Below, piece after piece: positions 36,568-45,778 of a stretch of DNA of 64,000 bases (position 1 is the stretch's first letter; the number at the start of each line of letters is the position of its first letter). The notes below the pieces were generated by a model. That model was given only the letters and a program-made list of their open reading frames with translations, did no database searches and was not told where the DNA came from. The translations under genes were made by a program, and so were the position numbers. This DNA comes from Pseudoalteromonas piscicida (lineage in GTDB: Bacteria > Pseudomonadota > Gammaproteobacteria > Enterobacterales > Alteromonadaceae), in NCBI RefSeq assembly GCF_000238315.3, contig NZ_CP011924.1, forward strand, positions 2,547,501 to 2,611,500. Reading direction: 5' to 3'.

Positions 36568-37911
36568 ATGTCAGCAATCTACATTGCAGGTATTGCAGTA
36601 TGTTCTGTAATAGCACAATGGCTTGCTTGGGCCTTTAAGGTTCCTGCAATTTTGTTTTTACTTCTTATTGGTCTTGCTTTGGGGCCATTTAGTGGCACGC
36701 TGGATCCAGATGCCTTACTCGGGGATTTACTCTTTCCCGTCGTCTCACTTTCCGTTGCCGTTATCCTTTTTGAAGGTTCACTAACCCTGCATTTTAAAGA
36801 ACTCAAAGGAATTGGTAAGGTCGTACGGAACCTTTGTTCTATCGGGATGTTGGCAACCTTTGCGGTGATAGCAACAACCGCAATTTTCGTGCTGGAGCTT
36901 AACTGGCAAGTTGCCGCCGTATTGGGCGCAGTACTTGTCGTGACCGGTCCAACGGTTATTGCCCCGATGCTGAACGCGATGCGCCCAGACAAAGACATAG
37001 ACCGTATTTTACGTTGGGAAGGTATAGTCATAGACCCTATTGGTGCACTCTTTGCGGTACTCGTATTTGAAGCCGTCTCTTTAGTTGGTGGCGAAGGTAT
37101 CTTCAGTCACACCCTATGGGCGCTTGTATCAACACTCGGTGTGGGGATAAGTATTGGCGTCGCATCAGGTTACCTCACCACTTACCTAATAAGAAAAGAG
37201 TGGCTTCCTTTCGAGCTTCACAAATTCGCCATTTTAGCGCTCGTGTTGTTTAGCTTTACGCTATCGAATCATCTGAGTCATGAGTCAGGCCTACTTGCCG
37301 TGACCATCTTTGGTATTTGGCTCGCTAACCAAGATGACTTGGAAATAGACTCAGTATTAGAGTTTAAAGAAGATCTCTCAATGATCCTGATTTCGAGCTT
37401 ATTTATCTTACTCGCGGCACGACTCAAATTAGAAGATTTAATGCTGTTAGACACCGACGTCTTTATCTTTCTTGCTGTAGTATTATTTATTGCTCGACCA
37501 CTGTCGATATTCTTATCGACGTTCAATACTGACTTACCGATAAAGTCTCGTATTCTGTTAAGCTGGATAGCTCCTCGAGGCATTGTTGCTGCAGCTGTAG
37601 GCTCAGTTTTTGCGTTGAGTATGACCAAATCACAGATAGCAGATGCGGATAAAATGGTGCCGCTTATTTTCACCGTCATCATTGTCACCGTGGTACTACA
37701 AAGCCTAACGGCAACGCCTTTCGCACGTCTTTTAGGAGTGCGTCAACCAAAGCCCAATACCTTACTTATCATTGGTGCAAACCATGTAGCTAGAGCGGTG
37801 GCTAAGGGCTTAAAAGACCAAAATATTGATGTTTATCTCTCCGATCCCGCATGGGAAAACTGCAAAATGGCAAGAATGGACGGACTGCCTTGTTACTATG
37901 GTAACCCATAG
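36568..37911 (+). CDS. CPA1-type cation/proton antiporter, truncated by an in-frame amber codon
   Basis: The visible product has 447 residues. The membrane domain (about 1-390) has 11-13 hydrophobic segments with VTGPTVIAPML and an IVIDPIGALFAVL segment, the CPA1/NhaP pattern in which acidic residues carry ions. A RCK/TrkA-N Rossmann domain begins at about 400 (LLIIGANHVARAVAKGL), then the frame meets TAG at 37909-37911. Reading past it in the same frame continues the RCK domain for another 175 codons to TAA at 38437-38439, so the ancestral protein had about 623 residues. The truncated protein keeps the transport domain but loses most of its regulatory domain. GGGGAG precedes the ATG. Confidence 0.85.
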   Translation: MSAIYIAGIAVCSVIAQWLAWAFKVPAILFLLLIGLALGPFSGTLDPDALLGDLLFPVVSLSVAVILFEGSLTLHFKELKGIGKVVRNLCSIGMLATFAVIATTAIFVLELNWQVAAVLGAVLVVTGPTVIAPMLNAMRPDKDIDRILRWEGIVIDPIGALFAVLVFEAVSLVGGEGIFSHTLWALVSTLGVGISIGVASGYLTTYLIRKEWLPFELHKFAILALVLFSFTLSNHLSHESGLLAVTIFGIWLANQDDLEIDSVLEFKEDLSMILISSLFILLAARLKLEDLMLLDTDVFIFLAVVLFIARPLSIFLSTFNTDLPIKSRILLSWIAPRGIVAAAVGSVFALSMTKSQIADADKMVPLIFTVIIVTVVLQSLTATPFARLLGVRQPKPNTLLIIGANHVARAVAKGLKDQNIDVYLSDPAWENCKMARMDGLPCYYGNP

Positions 37912-38439
37912 TCGGAACATGCCGAGCGTTACCTCCCGTTGACCAGCTTAAAGTCAGTGCTAGCGCTTTCACCTAACCGTCACCACAACGCATTAGGCGT
38001 ACAGTACTTTTCTCATTTACTTGGCGATCAATGTGTTTATTCGCTCAAATCATCCACTAACCACGCTAAGGCGAACAAAGATAGCGCCACTTTCCTTTCT
38101 CGCCAAATCTTGTTTGGCGACGAAGGTAACTACGCCAAGCTAAGTAGTATGATGGCTAAGGGCGGCAAAGTGAGCGTAACTCGGATCTCAGAAGAGTTTA
38201 AATGGGAACAGTATAAAGAGGTTAACAGTGAAGCAATCCCACTGTTTGTACTCACAGAGCAGAACAAAGATGAGGAACCCATCTTGATCCGCCCTTTTAC
38301 CTCTGACATGAAAAAGCTTCCAGAAGAAGGCGACCGCGTATTGGCGTTGCAGCCGCCTAAGCTAACGGTGCTTAAAGATCCAAATACGAATAAAGAAGGC
38401 CAAATTGGTGCAAAGCTTAGCAGCCAACAAATTACTTAA
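37912..38439 (+). pseudogene. Detached C-terminal RCK portion of the antiporter
   Basis: These 175 codons are in frame with the antiporter after its TAG (the codon is probably a mutated CAG glutamine). They encode the rest of the RCK_N fold (SEHAERYLPLTSLKSVLAL...) and a TrkA-C-like end (EAIPLFVLTEQ, then EEGDRVLALQPP). A TTG at 37939 could restart translation but lacks a ribosome site. Amber read-through would restore the full protein. No other defect is visible. Confidence 0.75.
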
Positions 38440-38494
38440 CCAGAGATTTGGATAAGTAATAAGCTAGCTTACCGGCTTTATTTAGAAGTAAGCA

Positions 38495-38522
38495 AAGCGG
38501 CGTAACTTACGCCGCTTTTACT
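38495..38522 (+). terminator. Antiporter terminator, copy 1
   Basis: AAAGCGGCGTAA-TTACGCCGCTTTTA forms a 12-bp stem, ending in a short T-run, 55 bp after the ancestral antiporter stop. Confidence 0.75.
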
Positions 38523-38684
38523 TTCCACTCATAACCTGCTGAAAGTAATACCTATTTATCCCACGGAGTTAACCTGAGCTTCAGGTTATATAACCTGAAC
38601 TCGAGATAAGAAGTAAGTTGATCCACTAAAATCACTAAGCTCAAAAGCGTAGTATCACTCTAGCCAGAAGTTATTTCTTAATAC

Positions 38685-39627
38685 ACCACTGTCGATATTC
38701 TTATCGACGTTCAATACTGACTTACCGATAAAGTCTCGTATTCTGTTAAGCTGGATAGCTCCTCGAGGCATTGTTGCTGCAGCTGTAGGCTCAGTTTTTG
38801 CGTTGAGTATGACCAAATCACAGATAGCAGATGCGGATAAAATGGTGCCGCTTATTTTCACCGTCATCATTGTCACCGTGGTACTACAAAGCCTAACGGC
38901 AACGCCTTTCGCACGTCTTTTAGGAGTGCGTCAACCAAAGCCCAATACCTTACTTATCATTGGTGCAAACCATGTAGCTAGAGCGGTGGCTAAGGGCTTA
39001 AAAGACCAAAATATTGATGTTTATCTCTCCGATCCCGCATGGGAAAACTGCAAAATGGCAAGAATGGACGGACTGCCTTGTTACTATGGTAACCCATAGT
39101 CGGAACATGCCGAGCGTTACCTCCCGTTGACCAGCTTAAAGTCAGTGCTAGCGCTTTCACCTAACCGTCACCACAACGCATTAGGCGTACAGTACTTTTC
39201 TCATTTACTTGGCGATCAATGTGTTTATTCGCTCAAATCATCCACTAACCACGCTAAGGCGAACAAAGATAGCGCCACTTTCCTTTCTCGCCAAATCTTG
39301 TTTGGCGACGAAGGTAACTACGCCAAGCTAAGTAGTATGATGGCTAAGGGCGGCAAAGTGAGCGTAACTCGGATCTCAGAAGAGTTTAAATGGGAACAGT
39401 ATAAAGAGGTTAACAGTGAAGCAATCCCACTGTTTGTACTCACAGAGCAGAACAAAGATGAGGAACCCATCTTGATCCGCCCTTTTACCTCTGACATGAA
39501 AAAGCTTCCAGAAGAAGGCGACCGCGTATTGGCGTTGCAGCCGCCTAAGCTAACGGTGCTTAAAGATCCAAATACGAATAAAGAAGGCCAAATTGGTGCA
39601 AAGCTTAGCAGCCAACAAATTACTTAA
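38685..39627 (+). pseudogene. Duplicated 3' fragment of the antiporter gene
   Basis: The fragment begins mid-transmembrane domain (about residue 311), contains the same TAG at 39097-39099 and ends at the same TAA at 39627. It has no promoter or ribosome site of its own and lies downstream of the copy 1 terminator. Being identical to copy 1, it has had no time to decay. Confidence 0.85.
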
Positions 39628-39682
39628 CCAGAGATTTGGATAAGTAATAAGCTAGCTTACCGGCTTTATTTAGAAGTAAGCA

Positions 39683-39710
39683 AAGCGGCGTAACTTACGC
39701 CGCTTTTACT
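39683..39710 (+). terminator. Antiporter terminator, copy 2
   Basis: This is the duplicated version of the 38495 hairpin. It now lies between the pseudogene fragment and convergent motX. Confidence 0.7.
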
Positions 39711-39774
39711 TTCCACTCATAACCTGCTGAAAGTAATACCTATTTATCCCACGGAGTTAACCTGAGCTTCAGGT

Positions 39775-39981
39775 TATATAACCTGAACTCGAGATAAGAA
39801 GTAAGTTGATCCACTAAAATCACTAAGCTCAAAAGCGTAGTATCACTCTAGCCAGAAGTTATTTCTTAATACAAGGCAAATTTGTGCGTCAATAGCTGGC
39901 CTATTGCAAGCAAATTTAACGCAGTAGTAAGGGATAGCAGCAGCTAGAGAACAAGTTGTTATCCCGAGTTCAGGTTATATA
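39775..39981. mobile_element. MITE-like element with 23-bp terminal inverted repeats
   Basis: The left end TATATAACCTGAACTCGAGA-TAA (39775-39797) is the inverse of the right end at 39959-39981 with one mismatch in 23. The element is 207 bp, has no ORF and is flanked by ATAT on both sides, consistent with a short target duplication. A further inverted copy of the end motif (AACCTGA-GC-TTCAGGTT) abuts its left end at 39759-39775. The left 97 bp also occur at 38587-38684 through the tandem duplication. The right end overlaps the motX stop codon. Confidence 0.65.
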
Positions 39982-40613
39982 GGCAATCTAGCCCGCTTTA
40001 CCACGCTATCAGGCATTTTGTTTGCCAATTGCCCTAGTGCTACCTGGATCCGCTTATGTAGCTTTTTATCTGCAACTGCGGAATGAAACAACCATCGATA
40101 GGCATCTTCATAATCTCTTGGACTACCATGACCTTGATTAAATACATCTACGAGTCTTAACTGAGCGTTTAAGTTGCCAAGTGCTGCGGCTTCTCTCAGA
40201 TAGGTTACCGCCATCGCTTTATCTTCTTGCACCAACTGACCAACATCATAGTAGCGACCTAATTGTTCAAGCGCCGCCGCAAGGCCCTGCTCTGCTGCCC
40301 TTTTCATATAATAAAGGCCGAGCTCAACATCTCTGTCTACACACACGGCATAAGCTAACATGTCACCATAAAGAAACTGATACGAAGGCAGCGCCATAAT
40401 TTCAGCACGCGCTTCAATATCTTTAACCAGCTGGCACTCATCCGCTTTAACCCGAGCAAGGTGTTGATTTTTTTCAATGAGCGCTAGTAGCTCTTGTTGC
40501 GTATACAAAGGCACAGCTTCGATAGCCTCTTCGGCAGATACTTTGCTCTGTATACTGAGACTTAAGGAAACACTCAATGCTGAAGCTGCAAAATAACGAA
40601 GTAAGTAATTCAT
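39975..40613 (-). CDS. motX: Sodium-driven polar flagellar stator protein MotX
   Basis: The 212-residue periplasmic protein has a signal peptide (about 1-27) and Sel1-type repeats. DECQLVKDIEARAEIMALPSYQFLYGDMLAYAVCV, ALEQLGRYYDVGQLVQEDK and DYEDAYRWLFHS match Vibrio MotX closely in order and length (211). MotX forms the T ring with MotY that holds PomA/PomB stators. The TAA stop lies within the right end of the MITE-like element, so the last residues (RLPI) may be altered from the ancestral tail. Its promoter was not identified. Confidence 0.92.
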   Translation of the reverse strand: MNYLLRYFAASALSVSLSLSIQSKVSAEEAIEAVPLYTQQELLALIEKNQHLARVKADECQLVKDIEARAEIMALPSYQFLYGDMLAYAVCVDRDVELGLYYMKRAAEQGLAAALEQLGRYYDVGQLVQEDKAMAVTYLREAAALGNLNAQLRLVDVFNQGHGSPRDYEDAYRWLFHSAVADKKLHKRIQVALGQLANKMPDSVVKRARLPI

Positions 40614-40808
40614 CGAAGACCCATCAAAGTAAAGCTGATTGTTTAACTATAGCAGGCTGCAAAGGCAAATTACTTGCTCTGCAGCAACATCGACACTCAA
40701 ATTTGATTAAGCATTATTTACGCCAAAGCGAAGTCTAATTTTATCATATGAGCAAAAATTCACTTACTTATCGGCAGAAAGACAAAAACTTGTAGGGTAA
40801 TAGACACA

Positions 40809-40834
40809 AAAAAAGCTGCCGTAGCAGCTTTTTT
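40809..40834 (-). terminator. purA terminator
   Basis: AAAAAAGCTGC-CGTA-GCAGCTTTTTT is a perfect stem with A and T runs, so it stops transcription both ways between motX and purA. Confidence 0.85.
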
Positions 40835-40855
40835 CTTTATCAATCGACAGCAGGA

Positions 40856-42254
<1,399 letters not shown>

Positions 42255-42431
42255 GCTTTCAATAAGATTGATGATGTAAAGCATCAAGGCAAGTTACATA
42301 ACTTGTTGAAAAGGTGGATTAATAGCTGAAAATCAAACAACGTATTTTATTTTTATATCAAAATAGCTGTATTGTTCGGATTAATCGATAACTATCTCTT
42401 TGTTATCAAAAGTAAACTTTTATAAAACGTA

Positions 42432-42461
42432 AAAAGCCCAAAGGTTAACCTTTGGGCTTTT
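42432..42461. repeat. Left copy of the 30-bp palindromic target duplication
   Basis: AAAAGCCCAAAGG-TTAA-CC-type perfect palindrome, identical to 44061-44090. It has the form of an intrinsic terminator. Confidence 0.85.
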
Positions 42462-44060
42462 CAGATTGATGATAAACCCCGCTTTTTTAAGCGGGGTTTA
42501 TTTTTCCCAGTTGTTGGAGCAGTTTTCTCTGCCGTAAGTTTCAGCGTTGGTTTTTTGTGTTGGCTAGGCTAATTATTGTGATTTGGTGTGTCCAAGATCG
42601 TTTTGAGGGCTTTTAGGGGGAGTTTTCGAGGTTTTTTGCTAGTGTGCAGCCATGAGCGCCATTTTCTTCATATTTTGACATGCCGCTGCTAACAAGCACT
42701 GCGCGGTCACTTTTGACAGACCTCTATATCTGCAGTAGCGATGTCCATGATGTTGTTTCGCATCAGCGAAGCTTCTTTCCACCGTTTCGGCTCGTCGTCG
42801 ATAGAGCTTTTTACCCCAGTCGCTCAGCCTAATCGCATTGGCGTTTTCTACGCTCGATTGCCAAACATGCCGCGTTATAACTTTGGTTTGATTTTTACTG
42901 GCTGTACATTGATTTCTGACTGGACAGCGTCCACATTTGCTCGGGTCGGAATGATAGTGACGATAGCCTGTTCGGCTTGTTGTTTTGTAGATTAGAGTTT
43001 CACCTTGCGGGCACAGGTAAGTATCTGTATCGGCTTGATATTGATACTCACGTTTGGCGAAGTAGCCTTTCTTTTTATTTGGTCTTCGATACCCCAGCAC
43101 GCCAACTAATTGCCTTTCTTCCAGATTGTGGCATACCGCGGCGGTAAAATAGCCTGCATCTAGCCCAACCGCGATAGGGTTGAGTGCAAAGGTATCGAGC
43201 GCTCTGTCGAGTCGACTGATAATAGGTTGTGAGTCATGGACATTGCCTGCGGTGGCGTGTGTATCAACAATAATGCCGTGTTTACCATCCACAATTCGAT
43301 GGTCTAGATAGAAGAACCCTTTTGGCTTTTCATCCCGTACCATAAACCCGCTATCTGGGTCGGTGCGGCTGACTTTGGTTGGTTTTGTGCAAGTTGTTTC
43401 TTCCTTACACTTCAGGGGCTTTTTTCCTTCACCCTCCCGGTCTTGCAGTACTGCTTCGTTCAATTGCTCTACATACACTGAAGGACTGACTTTTAAGTCT
43501 TCTATGTCATAGCGCTTTTTATTGGCATTGGCTTTGAGGTGTGTACTGTCAGCAAATAAGCTATAGCCACCTATGAGTTTTTGTTTCATCGCTTGGCGGA
43601 CAATGTTATCGAAGATGGATTGATAAATATTGCTGTCTTTAAAGCGCTTTATGCGGTTTTGGCTTAGCGTCGAGTGGTGGATGACATCTTCAGTTAGTCC
43701 CATACCTAAAAACCAACGATATGCGACATTGACTTGGATTTCCTTAATCAAGCGACGCTCGCTTTGAATGCCAAACAGGTATCCAAGAAATAAAATCTTG
43801 AACATTCGCACTGGGTCAACCGCTGGGCGACCATTGTTTTTACAGTAGAGATGGGCGACTTCATCGCGGATGAATTCGAAATCAATCGCAAGGTCAATCA
43901 GGCGAACTAAATGGTCTTTTGGAACCAATTGGTCGATAGCGACCATTTCTAGTTCATATTGCTGAGGGGTTTTGTCTTTAAGCATGGTGAACTCCCTAAA
44001 CTCACTACGCTTATTAGATCAAAGGGCTAGATCTGTGTCCAGCCCTTTTTCAACAGTCTG
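42462..44060 (-). mobile_element. IS1182-type insertion sequence (about 1.6 kb)
   Basis: The 1599-bp element is bounded by imperfect inverted ends CAGATTGATGATAAA (left) and CAGACTGTTGAAAAA (right, reversed), 12 of 15 matching. It holds one transposase gene. A subterminal GC-rich hairpin (42474-42502) lies after the transposase and can stop transcription. Outside both ends stands the same 30-bp palindrome (42432-42461 and 44061-44090), which fits a long target duplication of a terminator. Confidence 0.85.
42639..43985 (-). CDS. IS1182-family transposase
   Basis: The 448-residue DDE transposase has an N-terminal DUF772 region (MVAIDQLVPKDHLVRLIDLAIDF, then NNGRPAVDPVRMFKILFLGYLFGI) and a catalytic core with ADSTHLKANANK, GLDAGYFTAAVC and ETVERSFADAKQHHGHRYCRYRG. 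A cysteine cluster (CGRCPVRNQC) binds zinc as usual in the family. It appears intact. AGGGAG precedes the ATG. Confidence 0.92.
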   Translation of the reverse strand: MLKDKTPQQYELEMVAIDQLVPKDHLVRLIDLAIDFEFIRDEVAHLYCKNNGRPAVDPVRMFKILFLGYLFGIQSERRLIKEIQVNVAYRWFLGMGLTEDVIHHSTLSQNRIKRFKDSNIYQSIFDNIVRQAMKQKLIGGYSLFADSTHLKANANKKRYDIEDLKVSPSVYVEQLNEAVLQDREGEGKKPLKCKEETTCTKPTKVSRTDPDSGFMVRDEKPKGFFYLDHRIVDGKHGIIVDTHATAGNVHDSQPIISRLDRALDTFALNPIAVGLDAGYFTAAVCHNLEERQLVGVLGYRRPNKKKGYFAKREYQYQADTDTYLCPQGETLIYKTTSRTGYRHYHSDPSKCGRCPVRNQCTASKNQTKVITRHVWQSSVENANAIRLSDWGKKLYRRRAETVERSFADAKQHHGHRYCRYRGLSKVTAQCLLAAACQNMKKMALMAAH

Positions 44061-44091
44061 AAAAGCCCAAAGGTTAACCTTTGGGCTTTTT
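44061..44091. terminator. Bidirectional palindromic terminator (right copy of the target duplication)
   Basis: A perfect 30-bp palindrome (AAAAGCCCAAAGG...CCTTTGGGCTTTT) with A and T runs probably terminates recA. The IS copy repeats it at 42432-42461. Confidence 0.8.
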
Positions 44092-44140
44092 AAAATATAG
44101 CTCAAGCTTGCTCGCGAGCAGTTAAGCTTGAGTGACTAGC

Positions 44141-45196
44141 CTATAGCTCTAAATCGTCTTCAACTTCAGCAAGGCCTTTATCTTCTCCCTCTTCAGGCAT
44201 AATAACCGCTTGCGCTAGGAGCATTTCTCTCAACTTGCCTTCAATTTCGTTGGCAATCTCAACATTTTCTTTCAAGAACTTAATTGAGTTTGCTTTACCC
44301 TGGCCAATTTTATTGCCGTTGTAGCTAAACCAAGCACCCGCTTTATCAACCAGTTTGTGTTTCACACCTAAGTCTATCAACTCACCTTGTTTCGACGTAC
44401 CTTCACCGTACATGATGATGAACTCAGCTTGCTTAAATGGTGGTGCTACTTTGTTTTTCACAACCTTAACACGAGTTTCGTTACCAACAACCTCATCACC
44501 TTCTTTCACTGAACCGATACGACGAATATCAAGACGTACAGATGCATAGAATTTAAGTGCGTTACCACCAGTTGTGGTTTCAGGGTTACCAAACATCACA
44601 CCAATCTTCATACGAATTTGGTTGATGAAAATACATAATGTGTTCGAGCGTTTGATATTAGCAGTAAGCTTACGCAATGCTTGTGACATGAGTCGAGCCT
44701 GCAAACCAACGTGTGAGTCACCCATATCGCCTTCGATTTCAGCTTTAGGGGTAAGTGCTGCTACCGAGTCAATAACAATCAAATCAACCGCACCAGAACG
44801 AACTAACATGTCACAAATTTCAAGCGCTTGTTCACCGGTGTCAGGCTGTGATACTAATAGCTCATCAACATTAACGCCTAGCTTTTCAGCATAGATTGGG
44901 TCGAGTGCGTGTTCAGCATCAACGAACGCACATGTTTTACCAAGCTTCTGCGCTTCTGCAATCGCTTGTAATGTTAGCGTTGTTTTACCTGATGATTCTG
45001 GACCATAGATTTCAACAATACGACCAGTTGGTAAGCCGCCGATACCAAGTGCAATATCCAGGCCTAGTGAACCAGTTGAGATGGCTTCAATATCTAGCGC
45101 CTTGTTCTCACCCAGTTTCATGATTGAGCCTTTACCAAACTGACGCTCAATTTGTGATAGTGCTGCGTCTAATGCCTTTTGCTTGTTATCGTTCAT
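44141..45196 (-). CDS. recA: Recombinase RecA
   Basis: The protein has 351 residues. The start at 45196 ([17 protein letters not shown]) has GGAGA 6 nt upstream and fits RecA N-termini; a TTG four codons earlier is unlikely. Walker [38 protein letters not shown] and [21 protein letters not shown] are all present. The acidic tail ([18 protein letters not shown]) is typical. A LexA box lies just upstream. Confidence 0.99.
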   Translation of the reverse strand: MNDNKQKALDAALSQIERQFGKGSIMKLGENKALDIEAISTGSLGLDIALGIGGLPTGRIVEIYGPESSGKTTLTLQAIAEAQKLGKTCAFVDAEHALDPIYAEKLGVNVDELLVSQPDTGEQALEICDMLVRSGAVDLIVIDSVAALTPKAEIEGDMGDSHVGLQARLMSQALRKLTANIKRSNTLCIFINQIRMKIGVMFGNPETTTGGNALKFYASVRLDIRRIGSVKEGDEVVGNETRVKVVKNKVAPPFKQAEFIIMYGEGTSKQGELIDLGVKHKLVDKAGAWFSYNGNKIGQGKANSIKFLKENVEIANEIEGKLREMLLAQAVIMPEEGEDKGLAEVEDDLEL

Positions 45197-45230
45197 TTGC
45201 TTCTCCAATTCAGCGTAATGACACCTAGTA

Positions 45231-45250
45231 TACTGTATGAAATTACAGTA
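45231..45250. promoter_or_regulatory. LexA (SOS) box of recA
   Basis: TACTGTATGAAATTACAGTA has CTGT-N8-ACAG, the gammaproteobacterial LexA consensus, 35 bp before the recA ATG. Confidence 0.92.
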
Positions 45251-45262
45251 TCAAGTAGAATT

Positions 45263-45754
45263 TTATGATTTTACCATCGTTATAGTATTTTTTAATGCAA
45301 ATTCAATAGCTTGAACTCTTATTTCAGCCCTATTTCCAGTAAATACTTGGTGAAATGCCTGAACTTTGTCACTATTTGCAATAGCAAACCATACAGTACC
45401 TACTGGCTTATCAGCACTGCCCCCAGTCGGTCCTGCGATACCAGACACAGCAATGGCAACTTCAGCATGAGCTGCCTGCTGAGCGCCTTTGACCATTTCC
45501 AAAACCGTTTGCTCGCTCACGGCACCAAATTGCGTTAGGGTTTGTTGCGATACTCCTAATAATTCGTGCTTAGCTTGATTACTGTATGTCACAAAACAAC
45601 GCTCTATATATGCAGAGCTCCCTGGCGTATCTGTTAACGCATAACTCACCCCACCACCTGTACATGACTCTGCGGTAGTGATTGTTACGCCGTTATTCGT
45701 TAGAATAGCGCCCAATTGTGCCGCATATTCGGCTATCTCTTTGTAGTGCTCCAT
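45263..45754 (-). CDS. pncC: Nicotinamide-nucleotide amidohydrolase PncC (CinA C-terminal family)
   Basis: The 163-residue protein matches stand-alone CinA C-domains: GVTITTAESCTGGGVSYALTDTPGSSAYIERCFVTYSN, then VAIAVSGIAGPTGGSADKPVGTVWFAIA. PncC converts NMN to NaMN in NAD recycling. It lies upstream of recA and divergent from mutS, a gene order common in gammaproteobacteria. The LexA box between pncC and recA separates the units. Confidence 0.93.
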   Translation of the reverse strand: MEHYKEIAEYAAQLGAILTNNGVTITTAESCTGGGVSYALTDTPGSSAYIERCFVTYSNQAKHELLGVSQQTLTQFGAVSEQTVLEMVKGAQQAAHAEVAIAVSGIAGPTGGSADKPVGTVWFAIANSDKVQAFHQVFTGNRAEIRVQAIEFALKNTITMVKS

Positions 45755-45778
45755 AGGAAAACCTTTTAGGTATCAACA

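Larger units (their letters stand above)
37497..38684 (+). repeat. Copy 1 of a 1188-bp direct tandem duplication
   Basis: This unit is followed directly by an identical unit at 38685-39872. It covers the last third of the antiporter including the amber codon, its terminator and the left half of a MITE-like element. All positions compared, including both reading-frame products, differ by exactly 1188 with no change seen. The shared sequence at the junction is a single A. The unit length is a multiple of three. Confidence 0.95.
38685..39872 (+). repeat. Copy 2 of the 1188-bp direct tandem duplication
   Basis: This exactly repeats 37497-38684. At its left edge the MITE-like sequence of copy 1 is fused to mid-antiporter sequence. 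At its right edge the MITE-like element continues into unique sequence, so copy 2 holds the original right flank and copy 1 the original left flank. Confidence 0.95.

Noticed and set aside
37909..37911. Amber codon as a site for pyrrolysine or programmed recoding
   Set aside because: No pyl genes or recoding signal were seen, the residue lies in a regulatory domain, and a simple CAG-to-TAG change explains it.
38803..39099. Separate short antiporter-like gene in the second duplicate
   Set aside because: It is part of the duplicated fragment, lacks a ribosome site and promoter, and carries the same stop codon.
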